Assembly (NCBI GenBank): GCA_903882875.1
Contig: CAIRYQ010000122.1
Coordinates: forward strand, 1 to 64,000
From: an uncultured Spartobacteria bacterium
GTDB taxonomy: Bacteria; Verrucomicrobiota; Verrucomicrobiia; Chthoniobacterales; Chthoniobacteraceae
Length of the DNA: 64,000 nt
Reading direction: 5' to 3'
The translations under genes and the position numbers were made by a program. The notes beneath the pieces were generated by a model. That model made no database searches, was not told where the DNA came from, and saw nothing but the letters and a program-made list of their open reading frames with translations. Shown in pieces: positions 29,001 to 38,701 of the stretch (the stretch's first letter is position 1; each line of letters opens with the position of its first letter).

Positions 29001-31750
29001 TTCACAAGCATCGCCACGTCATCGAAGTGCAGGCCCGTCGTCGGCTCGTCGAGAATCAGCAGCGCATTCGCGGAGTCCTGCTGCGTCAGTCGCTCGACGA
29101 GTTTCAGCCGCTGGCTCTCGCCGCCGCTGAGCACGTTCAGCGGCTGGCCGAGGCGGATGTAGCCGAGGCCGACTTCCTCCAGCACTCGCAACGGTGCAGC
29201 GACGCGCTTCGCACCGCGCTTCTCAAAAAATTTCACAGCCTCGGTGACGGTGAGTTCCAGCACATCGTGGATGTTCTTTCCCTCGACACGAATCTTCAGC
29301 ACGTGCGGCTGGTAGCGTCGGCCCTCGCATTCGGGGCAGCGCACGAAGACGTCGCTGAGAAATTGCATCTCGATCTTTTCAAAGCCGCTGCCGCCACAAC
29401 GCTCGCAACGCCCCGCGCCGCCATTGAAGGAAAACGCGCTGGCGCTGAGTCCCTCGCGCAGCGCCTCGTCGGTCATGGCAAACATCTCGCGGATGTCGTC
29501 GAAGATGCCGAGATAAAGTGCGGTTGTGGATTTCGGCGTGCGCGCGAGCTGCGACTGATCTACGAGGATGACCTGCGAAATCTGCCGCGCACCGACGAGC
29601 TTCTTCAGCGCGCCCGCCTGATTCCCGCTCGCGATGCCTTTTGCGTTCAGCAAGTTTTCGTAGAGGACGCTGTGGACGAGCGTGCTCTTGCCCGAGCCGC
29701 TGACGCCGGTGACGCACGCGAATACACCGAGCGGAATCTCGACGGTGAGATTCCGGAGGTTGTGCTCGCGCGCGCCTTCGATGCGGAGCCATGCGGCGGG
29801 TTTGCGACGCGTGACGGGGATGGGGATGGATTTTTCGCCAGTGAGATAGGCGCGGGTCAATGATGACTGGCTTTGTTTGCCCGAGGCCGACTTTGCACGA
29901 GGCGCATTGCTCATCATTCCTTCCGCCGGACCTGCGAACACCAACTCGCCGCCGCTCTCACCACGGCCGGGGCCGAGTTCGATGAGATGATCTGCGGCGC
30001 GCATGACGGCTTCCTCGTGCTCGACGACGAGCAGCGTGTTGCCTTTGTCGCGCAGCGATTTCATCACGCGGATGAGTCGTCCGGTGTCGCGCGGATGCAG
30101 GCCGATGCTCGGTTCGTCGAGGACGAAGAGCGTGTTCACGAGCGATGCGCCGAGGCAGGTGGTGAGGTTCACGCGCTCGACTTCGCCGCCGCTGAGCGTG
30201 CGCGTGGGACGGTCGAGCGAGAGGTAGCCGAGGCCGACTTCGAGCAGGAAGCCGAGGCGCGAGCGGACTTCACCGAGGAGCATGTCGGTGGTGCTGTCCA
30301 ATGACGGAGCATCATTTCTGATTTCGTCCGAACTGCGCGCCTTCGTTTCAATCGCAGGAGAAAAATCAACCCGCCTCCTGCCGTCCGCGGCTACGAGGAG
30401 ATCGCTCATTTCTCCGAGCGGCATCGCTTGCAGTTCTGGCAGCGTCTTTCCGGCGAAACGATAATTGAGCGTTGCGGGCTGGTAGCGGCCGCCGCGGCAG
30501 TCGGGGCACACGGAATAGTTGCGATAGCGGCTGAGCAGCACGCGGACGTGCATTTTGTATGCCTTGCTTTCGAGCCAGCGAAAGAATCCGCGCACGCCAT
30601 ACCACAGACCTTCCTTCCACAGTTCCTCGCCATCGCGCCGTTGCGAAGCACTGCACCGGGAGTCTTCGCCTTCGAGCACCCATTCCTGATCGCTCTCGGG
30701 CATTTCGGAAAACGGCACGCGCACGTCCACAGCCTTCGCCTTTGCACAACGCAAGAGATCGCGCTGGCAGTCGGCTCCGCTCTCTGTCTGGAATGGTTTC
30801 ACGCAGCCGTCGGCAATGCTCAGCGAGTGATCGGGAATCGCGCGTTGCAGATCGATCGCGATGGTGCGCCCGAAGCCTCGGCACGTCGGGCACGCGCCGA
30901 GAGGGTGATTGAAACTGAACAGCCCCGGCGACGGCGGAACGATGTCCACATCGCAATGCGCGCAGTGCCAACCCGTGCTGTACGGATGCCGGAATCCCGT
31001 GTCGGGATGCCGCACCGCGAGCTTGCCGCTGCCGAGCCGGAGCGCGTGTTCGATGGCCTCGGCGAGACGCGTGCGGCCTTCCTCGGAAATGGCCACGCGA
31101 TCCTGGATCACCTCGACGATCACCGGCAGACGCTTCGCCTGCGGCGGTTCGTCGGTGCGCAAAATTTCACTGTCGAGCCACACGCGCAGATAACCCTGCT
31201 GCTGGAGGAACGAGAAAAAATCCGCCGGCTTTGTCCCCGCAGGCGCGGGCACGCCGAACGTCACGAGCACCGTCTCGCCGCCGTGCTGCGCGAAGACATG
31301 CTCGACGATGCTCTTCGCCGACTCGGGCCGGATTTCCTGCGCGCACTCCGGACACCGCGCCGTCGCGATGCGCGGGAAGAGCAGTTTCAGGTAGTCGTTG
31401 ATCTCCGTCATCGTGCCGACTGTCGAGCGCGTGCTCTTCACGTTGTTCGTCTGCTCGATGGCGATGGCCGGCGGGATGCCGCGGATCTCGTCCACGCGCG
31501 GCTTGTCCATGCGATCTAAGAACTGCCGCGTGTACGGGCTGAACGTCTCGACGTAGCGCCGCTGCCCCTCGGCGTAAATCGTGTCGAATGCGAGTGACGA
31601 CTTGCCGCTGCCACTCGGGCCGGTGACGACGATCAATTTTCCCAGTGGCAGATCGAGATCGAAGCCCTTGAGATTATTCTGCCGCGCCCCGCGCACCTCG
31701 ATGCAGGAATGACTCGGAACCACGGTGAGTGCTGGGCGTTTTTTGGGCAT
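26003..31750 (-). CDS. uvrA: Double-length excinuclease ABC subunit A (tandem UvrA)
   Basis: This is a 1915-residue protein, about twice the usual 940, from the ATG at 31750. It recognises bulky DNA damage and loads UvrB. Two complete UvrA-like halves are joined head to tail, giving four ABC ATPase units with Walker A 'GPSGSGKSS' (residue 44), 'GVSGSGKST' (about 680), 'GLSGSGKST' (about 1080) and 'GISGSGKST' (about 1600). Four 'LSGGE' signatures and several CxxC zinc-module pairs such as 'CPTCRGFG', 'CPECEGRRY' and 'CAECRGFG' are present. A low-complexity linker (about 985-1050) joins the halves. Chlamydiae are known to have such a fused UvrA. A short insert near residues 450-460 coincides with a repeat also found at 49769. 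Confidence 0.95.
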   Translation of the reverse strand: MPKKRPALTVVPSHSCIEVRGARQNNLKGFDLDLPLGKLIVVTGPSGSGKSSLAFDTIYAEGQRRYVETFSPYTRQFLDRMDKPRVDEIRGIPPAIAIEQTNNVKSTRSTVGTMTEINDYLKLLFPRIATARCPECAQEIRPESAKSIVEHVFAQHGGETVLVTFGVPAPAGTKPADFFSFLQQQGYLRVWLDSEILRTDEPPQAKRLPVIVEVIQDRVAISEEGRTRLAEAIEHALRLGSGKLAVRHPDTGFRHPYSTGWHCAHCDVDIVPPSPGLFSFNHPLGACPTCRGFGRTIAIDLQRAIPDHSLSIADGCVKPFQTESGADCQRDLLRCAKAKAVDVRVPFSEMPESDQEWVLEGEDSRCSASQRRDGEELWKEGLWYGVRGFFRWLESKAYKMHVRVLLSRYRNYSVCPDCRGGRYQPATLNYRFAGKTLPELQAMPLGEMSDLLVAADGRRRVDFSPAIETKARSSDEIRNDAPSLDSTTDMLLGEVRSRLGFLLEVGLGYLSLDRPTRTLSGGEVERVNLTTCLGASLVNTLFVLDEPSIGLHPRDTGRLIRVMKSLRDKGNTLLVVEHEEAVMRAADHLIELGPGRGESGGELVFAGPAEGMMSNAPRAKSASGKQSQSSLTRAYLTGEKSIPIPVTRRKPAAWLRIEGAREHNLRNLTVEIPLGVFACVTGVSGSGKSTLVHSVLYENLLNAKGIASGNQAGALKKLVGARQISQVILVDQSQLARTPKSTTALYLGIFDDIREMFAMTDEALREGLSASAFSFNGGAGRCERCGGSGFEKIEMQFLSDVFVRCPECEGRRYQPHVLKIRVEGKNIHDVLELTVTEAVKFFEKRGAKRVAAPLRVLEEVGLGYIRLGQPLNVLSGGESQRLKLVERLTQQDSANALLILDEPTTGLHFDDVAMLVKVFDRLVEQGNSLLVIEHNLEVIKCADYVMDLGPEAGNDGGLLVAKGTPEEVATVEESHTGRYLRDVLRGTHDARPWSAAAGDSATPPWQERSDAVGDDEQTARVAEEFPYAHGASEGGVVAAALQGAMPASAIGIYGAREHNLKNITLSIPRDQLVVITGLSGSGKSTLAFDLLFAEGQRRFLDVMSPYARQFIQQLEKPDVDRITGLPPSVAIEQRVTRGGGKSTVATVTEVYHFLRLLFSKLGVQHCPDCGCAVESQTAAAVTRRVEAFAKKGRVRVFATLVKARKGFHTDIAKWARRQGFETLLVDGRLVRVDEFTKLERFREHTIEVLVGERTPADTRGPRRRRLAELVKSALKIGRGTIRVLDANKRGTILSTEQACPDCGLSFEELDPRLFSFNSPHGWCAECRGFGEVWKHYVNPRLETALEQELDIERQGESLEEGEAVPCPSCAGARLNPQARAVKLKGRTIGEYAALPVREALAVAEKLRFGPQEKPISQDIVPEIIQRLTFMGKVGLDYLSLDRSAKTLSGGESQRIRLAAQLGSNLRGVLYVLDEPTIGLHPRDNDALLDTLIALRGKGNSLVVVEHDEETMRRADTVVDLGPLAGVHGGEVCAIGSLDDIAACERSATGKYLRHPLQHPTRGARRSLEGGHWLELHGARTNNLKNVDVRFPISRLSVITGISGSGKSTLMRGVLKPTVENALKKKPAKNAEAVKLLGIEFIEAVHEVDQSPIGKTSRSTPATYLGVFNEIRALFAQLPTSRMRGYTASRFSFNTEGGRCETCSGQGVIRMEMAFLPTSYQPCTDCHGKRFNPATLEALYNDKSIGDVMEMSLAEAAEFFKAAPKIHRPLALLCDTGLGYIRLGQPSPTLSGGEAQRLKLVAELVQGVARDANSRLRRQREPKSTLYLLEEPTIGLHMADVAELLKVLHRLVDDGATVLVIEHNLSLIADADYVVDIGPEAGAAGGEVVACGTPEEIAAHKVSRTGPFLRSVLPPA
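30370..30395. repeat. 26-base REP-like repeat inside uvrA (copy 1)
   Basis: This 26-base stretch beginning CCCGCCTCCTGCCGTC matches the sequence at 49769-49794 at 24 of 26 positions. It lies in frame within uvrA, in a variable segment between 'SDLLVAADGRRR' and 'LLGEVRSRLGF', where other UvrA proteins show no conserved sequence. CCGCC and GGCGG ends give it a partial palindrome. Confidence 0.55.
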
Positions 31751-33423
<1,673 letters not shown>

Positions 33424-33762
33424 GTGAAGGACGCCGCCTCACACTTCAGACCCGCCCGACCGGAGCGATTCCTATCCCGGCTCAACAAGATTCTCCTCGC
33501 GCTCATCGTCGCGACGGCGGTGATCCCGCTCACCAACCGCGCACTGCCGGGACGCAGCGAGAAGGCGGCGCAGGACAAAATGATCGCAGATGCAGAGGCA
33601 GAACTCGCAGATGCCAACATGATCAAGGATCGCCTGACGCGTGAGGTGACGCTGCTGGCGAATGACGGCGAATATCTCGGCCTTTTTGCGCGCGACAAGG
33701 TGGACCGGGGCTACATGAAGCCAGGGGAAACGATCTTCCGCATCGTGCCGAAGCAGCAGTAG
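33424..33762 (+). CDS. ftsB: FtsB/DivIC-like septum formation initiator
   Basis: This is a 112-residue protein starting at a GTG directly after the enolase TAA. It has one membrane helix ('ILLALIVATAVIPLTNRALP'), then a coiled coil ('AAQDKMIADAEAELADANMI') and a C-terminal segment 'EYLGLFARDKVDRGYMKPGE', the usual FtsB/DivIC plan. The family bridges cytokinesis proteins in the divisome. eno-ftsB adjacency occurs in many bacteria including E. coli, which supports the call despite low sequence conservation. Confidence 0.85.
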   Translation: MKDAASHFRPARPERFLSRLNKILLALIVATAVIPLTNRALPGRSEKAAQDKMIADAEAELADANMIKDRLTREVTLLANDGEYLGLFARDKVDRGYMKPGETIFRIVPKQQ

Positions 33763-33787
33763 CAGTAGTCCGCAAGTCCTGCTCCTT

Positions 33788-34393
33788 TCACTGGATTATC
33801 TTCGCAAGCTCCGCGATGCAATCCGCCATTACCCCTGCAGCCGGGCGCGACGCATCCACGCGGCGGATGAACGGACGCTCCAGACCGAGAAAAATTTTCC
33901 GAACCGCGCGAAGCTGCCCTGCCTCCTCAAATGTGTTCGGCGCATCGCCCCGCGCGCGGATGCGTGCGAGCCCGCCGTGCGGATCAAAGTCGAGCAGCAG
34001 CACGAGGTCGGGCCGCGGGGCAAATCGCTCGTTCATTTCCAAGATCGCCGTCGGATCCGCGCCGCGCGCTCCCTGGTATGCGGCGGTGGAAAGGTAATAG
34101 CGATCGAGCAGCACGACCTTTCCGGCGGCGAGCGACGGGCGGATGATCTGCTCCACATGCTCGGCGCGATCTTTCAGGAAAAGCGCGAGTTCCTCGTCGA
34201 GTGTGAGCCGCCCTTCGGTCATGCTGCGGCGCAGTTTCATGCCCCACGGGCCGCGCGTCGGCTCGCTTCCCGTCACGCTTGCGAGGCCGCGCTGCGCGCA
34301 ATGCTCCGCGAGCGCGCGCACGACGGTGCTTTTGCCCGCGCCGTCAATTCCCTCGACGACAACGAGCCAACCGGGAGCATTCGGGCGCGACAT
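33788..34393 (-). CDS. tmk: Thymidylate kinase
   Basis: This is a 201-residue protein from the ATG at 34393 (another ATG at 34414 is possible). It phosphorylates dTMP to dTDP. The P-loop is 'VVVEGIDGAGKSTVVRAL', the substrate loop 'LLDRYYLSTAAYQGARG' contains the DR(Y/W) motif, and 'RIRARGDAPNTFEE' is the lid region. Length and motif order are standard. It is convergent with ftsB. Confidence 0.95.
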   Translation of the reverse strand: MSRPNAPGWLVVVEGIDGAGKSTVVRALAEHCAQRGLASVTGSEPTRGPWGMKLRRSMTEGRLTLDEELALFLKDRAEHVEQIIRPSLAAGKVVLLDRYYLSTAAYQGARGADPTAILEMNERFAPRPDLVLLLDFDPHGGLARIRARGDAPNTFEEAGQLRAVRKIFLGLERPFIRRVDASRPAAGVMADCIAELAKIIQ

Positions 34394-34548
34394 GGCGCGC
34401 GGTGTAGGCTGCATGTCCAGTCGCGTCACGCGAAATAAACGTGTGCATCCGCTCGCGATTTTGCAGCGAAAAGACCGGTTGCCGATCGGTGCATCACGCA
34501 CTAAAAACGGCTCCCCATTTTCAACGACAAACCAAACACCCACACACC

Positions 34549-35028
34549 ATGCCCATCGCAGTCGGAACCAAAGCCCCGGATTTCACCCTCAAATCGAAGG
34601 ACGCCAACGGCCTCAAGGACGTGACTCTCTCCGCGAATTTCGGAAAGAAGACCACGGTCGTTCTTTTCTTCCCGCTCGCGTTCACGGGCGTGTGCACGCA
34701 GGAATTTTGTGACATCACGCAGGGCATCAGCAGCTATGCGGACATCGGCGCGGATGTGATCGGAGTGAGCGTGGACAGCCCGTTCGCGCAGGAGGCGTGG
34801 GCGCAGAAGGAGAAGATCACGGTGACGCTCGTGAGCGATCTGAACAAGGCGGTGACGAAAGCGTATGCCGTCGAATTCCCCGGCCTCGCGGGCATCGGCG
34901 ACACGAGTGCGCGCGCGGCGTTCGTCGTGGATAAGGACGGAGTCGTGCAGTATGCCGAGCAGACCCCGACGCCGAAGGATCTGCCGAACTTCGCGGCGAT
35001 CAAAGCGAAGCTCGCGGAACTCAAGTAA
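34549..35028 (+). CDS. Peroxiredoxin (AhpC/TSA family)
   Basis: This is a 159-residue thioredoxin-fold peroxidase. 'KTTVVLFFPLAFTGVCTQEF' contains the peroxidatic Cys in a TGVCT context (AhpE/one-Cys-like), and the Arg needed for catalysis can be placed in 'GDTSARAAFVVDKDG'. There is no C-terminal second Cys, so an external thiol must resolve the oxidised enzyme. It reduces hydroperoxides using a thiol donor. It is separated from the next peroxiredoxin gene by a strong terminator. Confidence 0.93.
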   Translation: MPIAVGTKAPDFTLKSKDANGLKDVTLSANFGKKTTVVLFFPLAFTGVCTQEFCDITQGISSYADIGADVIGVSVDSPFAQEAWAQKEKITVTLVSDLNKAVTKAYAVEFPGLAGIGDTSARAAFVVDKDGVVQYAEQTPTPKDLPNFAAIKAKLAELK

Positions 35029-35045
35029 CGCGCAGAACTTTTCAC

Positions 35046-35082
35046 GGGGCCTGTCCGCAAACGGGCAGGCCCCTTTTGTTTT
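35046..35082 (+). terminator. Strong rho-independent terminator
   Basis: A 12-bp stem (arms 35046-35057 and 35062-35073, one G-T pair) with a CAAA loop is followed by TTTTGTTTT. It lies 17 bases after the first peroxiredoxin stop and only 21 bases before the start of the second, so the second gene's transcription must read through or begin inside it. Confidence 0.9.
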
Positions 35083-35102
35083 CCATTTTTCAAAAGCAAA
35101 CC

Positions 35103-35576
35103 ATGAGCAAGGAACTTACAGCAGGTGACAGGGCCCCGGCATTTTCGGCGACAGCCGTCGGCGGCAAATTCGGCGATGGCGCGCAGGTGTCGCTCTCGGA
35201 CTTCAAGGGGCAGACGGTGGTGCTCTACTTTTACCCGAAGGACGACACGCCCGGCTGCACCACGCAGGCGTGCGCGCTGCGCGACGAATGGGCGGAGTTC
35301 GGCGGCAAGGCGGTGATCTTTGGCGTGAGCCCCGACTCGGCGAAGAGCCATGCGAAATTCATCACGAAACACTCGCTCCCCTTCCCGCTGCTCGCGGACG
35401 ATTCGAAGAAAATCGTCGGCGACTACGGTGTGTGGGTGGAGAAAAGCATGTATGGGAAAAAATACATGGGCACCGAGCGCTCGACCTTCGTGATCGGCGG
35501 CGACGGAAAACTGAAGGCCGTGCTGCGCAAGGTGAAGCCCGCCGAGCACAACGCGCTGCTGAAGGCGGCGCTCTGA
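35103..35576 (+). CDS. bcp: Thioredoxin-dependent peroxiredoxin, Bcp/PrxQ type
   Basis: This is a 157-residue protein. The motif 'YFYPKDDTPGCTTQACALRD' holds both the peroxidatic Cys (PGCT) and the resolving Cys five residues later, the atypical two-Cys arrangement of PrxQ/Bcp. The N terminus 'ELTAGDRAPAFSATAVGG' and 'RSTFVIGGDGKLKAVLRKV' are typical. It reduces organic peroxides with thioredoxin. The stop is 8 bases before the rsmA-Nudix gene. Confidence 0.95.
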   Translation: MSKELTAGDRAPAFSATAVGGKFGDGAQVSLSDFKGQTVVLYFYPKDDTPGCTTQACALRDEWAEFGGKAVIFGVSPDSAKSHAKFITKHSLPFPLLADDSKKIVGDYGVWVEKSMYGKKYMGTERSTFVIGGDGKLKAVLRKVKPAEHNALLKAAL

Positions 35577-35583
35577 GCGCGGC

Positions 35584-36933
35584 ATGAAGCTCTCGACGAT
35601 CTCGGCCACGCTCGCGGAACTCGGCACAAAACCGACGCAGAGCCTCGGGCAGAACTTCCTGCACGATCAAAATATCGCGCGATGGATCGTCGAGCAGGCG
35701 GGCATCACGCCCGGAAAGCCGTGGGTGGAAATCGGACCGGGACTCGGCGCGCTCACGGAATTTGCCACGGAGATTTCGCCGCGCGGAATCCTGCTCGAAA
35801 AGGACGACCGCTTTGCGCCGTGGCTGCGCAAACATTTTCCCTCGACGGAAATCGTGCATGGCGACGCGCTCGATTTTGATCCGCGCGACCTTTTCTGGCG
35901 CGGGCCGCTGCCCGTCTTTGGCAATCTGCCCTACTACGTCTCAAGCCAGTTGCTTTTCCAGTTCACCGCCGAGCCGAGCCCTGCGAGCCGCATGGTCTTT
36001 ACGCTGCAGCGTGAACTCGCCGAGCGGCTGTGCGCGAAGCCCGACACGGGCGAATACGGCGCGCTCACGGTGCTCATCGGTCGTCGCTGGAATGCCCGCA
36101 TCCTGAAGCATCTGCCGCCGCAGATTTTCACGCCGGTGCCGAAGGTCGGTTCATCCGTCGTGCTGCTCACGCCCCGCGACGACGACTTGCTGCCCGAGTG
36201 CGACGGCGCGCTGTTCCGCAAGCTGGTGAAGCGCGGATTCAGCCAGCGCCGCAAGCAACTCCAGAAAATGCTGGAGCTGGAACGCTGGCCCGAATTTTCC
36301 ACGAAGCTGGGTGTGCCCTCGACCGCGCGCGCGGAAGACCTGAGCCTCGCACACTGGGTCACGCTCACGAATCTCGCCTCGGGCGCACCGAACGATCACA
36401 GCGCCGGCGCGCAGGATGTGAACGGCGAGATGTTCGACGTGGTGGACGAACACAATCGCGTGATCGATCAAAAGCCGCGCGGTGTCGTGCATCGCGAGAA
36501 GTTGCTGCACCGAGCGATCCACATCTTCGTCTTCAACAAGCGCGGCGAGCTTTTCCTCCAGCGCCGTTCCCGATGGAAGGACGCGCACCCGCGCCGCTGG
36601 GACAGCAGCGCCGCCGGCCATGTGAACGCGGGCGATGACTATGACACGACTGCACCGCGAGAACTCACGGAGGAACTCGGCGTGAGCGCGCCGCTGGAAC
36701 TAGCGGGCGAGCTTGCGGCGTGCCGGAACACCGGCTGGGAATTCGTGAAAATCTACCGCGCACAGCACGAGGGGCCTTTCCGCCTGCCGCCTTCGGAAAT
36801 CGAATGCGGAGCCTTTTTTTTCCCCGAACAAATCCGGCGCTGGATGGATGAGCGCCCAGAGGATTTCGCGAACGGATTCATCGAATGCTGGCGGACGCTC
36901 AATGCGGCAGGACGCCTCGCCCCACAGACATAG
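35584..36933 (+). CDS. rsmA: RsmA (KsgA) 16S rRNA dimethyladenosine transferase fused to a Nudix hydrolase
   Basis: This is a 449-residue fusion. Residues 1-265 are RsmA/KsgA, which dimethylates two adjacent adenines near the 3' end of 16S rRNA: 'QSLGQNFLHDQNIARWIVEQ', SAM site 'WVEIGPGLGALTE', catalytic 'VFGNLPYYVSS' and C-terminal 'RGFSQRRKQLQKML'. After a short linker, residues about 280-440 form an IDI/YfcD-like Nudix domain ('EMFDVVDEHNRVI', 'LHRAIHIFVFNKRGELFLQR', 'SSAAGHVNAGDDYD', 'RELTEELGV'). The REUXEEXGU core is intact. There is no stop or internal start at the junction, so this is a real single frame. What the Nudix half hydrolyses is unknown. Confidence 0.94.
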   Translation: MKLSTISATLAELGTKPTQSLGQNFLHDQNIARWIVEQAGITPGKPWVEIGPGLGALTEFATEISPRGILLEKDDRFAPWLRKHFPSTEIVHGDALDFDPRDLFWRGPLPVFGNLPYYVSSQLLFQFTAEPSPASRMVFTLQRELAERLCAKPDTGEYGALTVLIGRRWNARILKHLPPQIFTPVPKVGSSVVLLTPRDDDLLPECDGALFRKLVKRGFSQRRKQLQKMLELERWPEFSTKLGVPSTARAEDLSLAHWVTLTNLASGAPNDHSAGAQDVNGEMFDVVDEHNRVIDQKPRGVVHREKLLHRAIHIFVFNKRGELFLQRRSRWKDAHPRRWDSSAAGHVNAGDDYDTTAPRELTEELGVSAPLELAGELAACRNTGWEFVKIYRAQHEGPFRLPPSEIECGAFFFPEQIRRWMDERPEDFANGFIECWRTLNAAGRLAPQT

Positions 36934-37537
36934 CGCCCGCCAGCGGCTCTTCCCAAAGAAGAGATTCGGATCATCGAGCATTTTTCTGCTATGACAAACG
37001 CCTTAGCTGCTAATGGTTTCACAAATAATTCTAACCCCCCCGCTCATGATTGAAGCTTCGGGCGCTCACGGCGGTGCCGCGCTTGCATTCCATGCCTCGA
37101 TTTACGTTTGCCCGACCGAGAGCAAACTAAAAGTGCTGTGTAAAATGACCTGATCATGCGGCTGATACTTTGCAGTCAACCTCATGAAATTACGCGCAGT
37201 TTCGTCCTTTTCGTTTCCATCCGAAATTGGCACAATGATCGAGAGTCATGCTCTCTTCCTCCCCCAAGCCCCTAAACCTTCGTGCGAAGTTCAGCCGGAC
37301 TCCTGCGCGTCAGCACGGAATCGTCACTCCTGAGCGAGCGTTTGACTTACCTGCCCCTGATCTTGATCAGTGCGAAATGCGAATCGTGATTGTTCCTGCA
37401 AGGACACTCGGCAACTTTCGTAAAACTTGGAAGTGTTTCGCATGATGCACCACGGACTGCCCGGTTACCAAAATTGATTGCAATCGCAAAATTCCATATT
37501 TCAATCAGTGATGCAAGCATCTCAAAAAAGAAGTATA
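36934..37537. other. AT-richer intergenic region before tRNA-Arg
   Basis: About 600 bases, visibly poorer in G+C than the neighbouring genes. Only short meaningless frames are present. A weak 6-bp inverted repeat (36947-36952 and 36958-36963) lies just after the rsmA-Nudix stop. No gene remnant was recognised. Confidence 0.5.
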
Positions 37538-37609
37538 GTCCCCGTAGTTCAACGGATAGAACGCTGGTTTCCTAAACCGGTGATGTGGGTTCGATTCCCG
37601 CCGGGGACA
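37538..37609 (+). tRNA. tRNA-Arg (anticodon CCU)
   Basis: This is a complete 72-base cloverleaf. The 7-bp acceptor stem is GTCCCCG/CGGGGAC. The D arm is GTTC...GAAC, the anticodon stem CTGGT/ACCGG (one G-T) with loop TTCCTAA gives anticodon CCT, and the variable loop has 4 bases. The T arm is GTGGG-TTCGATT-CCCGC and the discriminator base is A. CCA is not encoded. It reads AGG codons. Confidence 0.96.
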
Positions 37610-37692
37610 CTGCTCTGAAACGCGCTGCGTGTTCCTTATCGTATTTTTGGGATTCCGATATTCCATGCACAAGAGATCAGCCCGCTCACTCC

Positions 37693-37746
37693 CCGATGCC
37701 TGTCCGAGTTCTGACCGTCCACGGGGCAGCGGTCACGAAAGCAAAT
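37693..37746. repeat. 54-base intergenic repeat, copy A
   Basis: This is the first of three gap-free copies starting CCGATG and ending GCAAAT, with a shared core GTCCGAGTT. By eye it matches copy B (38648) at about 46 of 54 and copy C (41502) at about 43 of 54 positions. It ends 25 bases before the start of the gene at 37772. Confidence 0.8.
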
Positions 37747-37771
37747 ACCTCGCAAAAAAAAACGGTAATCC

Positions 37772-38593
37772 ATGAATCGCGCATCGCTCCTTCCTGTCGC
37801 TCTCCTCACCTTATCCAGTCTGACATGCTTAGTCACGGGAATCCCTTCTATCCGCGCTCAGACACCCCTCTCCGTCGGCTCTTCCGCAAATAGCCCAGCC
37901 AATCCAGCCAGTGTCCCTGCTGAAATTGAAAAAGTCATTCAGATGCCGGATGGCAAAGACAAAGTTACCGCGCTCAATGCCGCCATAAAAACTTGGGCGC
38001 AAAAGGATCCCACCGCGGGCCTCGCGTGGATTCTCTCCCTTCCGCAGGCTCAATACTCACAACTCAGACCGGACGTTAAAGGGTTTGCAGTGGGGGCCGA
38101 TCCGAAAAGCTCGGCAGAATGGCTCGTTCAACAAAACACCCCAAAGGCAATGGAGCTTCTTCATCCCATGCTAATCGGCTGGTCCATGTCGGATCCAAAT
38201 GCCGCCGAGGCGTGGTGCGTCAAACTGCAATCCCACGACGCCCGCGCCCGCCATGTCTCCTTCTATTCCGTGGCCGATGGGTTAATCCGCAAGAAAGCCG
38301 ATCTCGCCACCGCATGGGTGGCGCAATTACAGCCCGGTGCCGATCGCCTTTCTGCAATCGCCGGGGTGACCACGATCTGGGCGAGGGGTGACATTGTGGC
38401 AGCCACCGCATGGATCAAGACATTGGCCCCGGCTGAACTCAAACAGGCCGCCCAAGTTGTTGCGGGCGTCTGGCGCTTTGCCAAAGGCACGAGGGATTCG
38501 CCCAACCCGTGGCACAGCGTGCAGGACTGGCTCGACCAGATGCCGTTCACCCCGGCCGATAAGGAATACGTCCTGAAGAACCCTCAATCCTGA
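37772..38593 (+). CDS. Exported helical-repeat protein with W...DP units, unknown function
   Basis: This is a 273-residue protein with a signal peptide ('LLTLSSLTCLVTGIPSIRAQ'). The mature part has repeating helical units around a 'W...DP..A..W...L' pattern: 'TWAQKDPTAGLAWILSLPQA', 'GWSMSDPNAAEAWCVKLQ' and 'TIWARGDIVAATAWIKTLAP'. I have seen such patterns in verrucomicrobial exported proteins of unknown function, and the arrangement suggests a TPR/HEAT-like solenoid. No catalytic motif is seen. It lies just behind the tRNA and repeat copy A. Confidence 0.78.
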   Translation: MNRASLLPVALLTLSSLTCLVTGIPSIRAQTPLSVGSSANSPANPASVPAEIEKVIQMPDGKDKVTALNAAIKTWAQKDPTAGLAWILSLPQAQYSQLRPDVKGFAVGADPKSSAEWLVQQNTPKAMELLHPMLIGWSMSDPNAAEAWCVKLQSHDARARHVSFYSVADGLIRKKADLATAWVAQLQPGADRLSAIAGVTTIWARGDIVAATAWIKTLAPAELKQAAQVVAGVWRFAKGTRDSPNPWHSVQDWLDQMPFTPADKEYVLKNPQS

Positions 38594-38647
38594 TGCCCCT
38601 CACTTCTCCATCCGCAAATCCCGCGCAAACATCCGCCCCGTTAACTC

Positions 38648-38701
38648 CCGATGTCCGTCCGAGTTTTGACCGTCCACGGTGCAGCGGATGCGCAAGCAAA
38701 T
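38648..38701. repeat. 54-base intergenic repeat, copy B (in a 334-base intergenic gap)
   Basis: This second copy lies in the gap 38594-38927, 54 bases after the upstream stop and 226 bases before the G8 gene start. Similarity to copy C continues a few bases past GCAAAT (CTA.CAG). The rest of the gap shows no gene. Confidence 0.8.

Noticed and set aside
36947-36963. A terminator after the rsmA-Nudix gene
   Set aside because: It has only a 6-bp, half-AT stem with no T-run, too weak to call.
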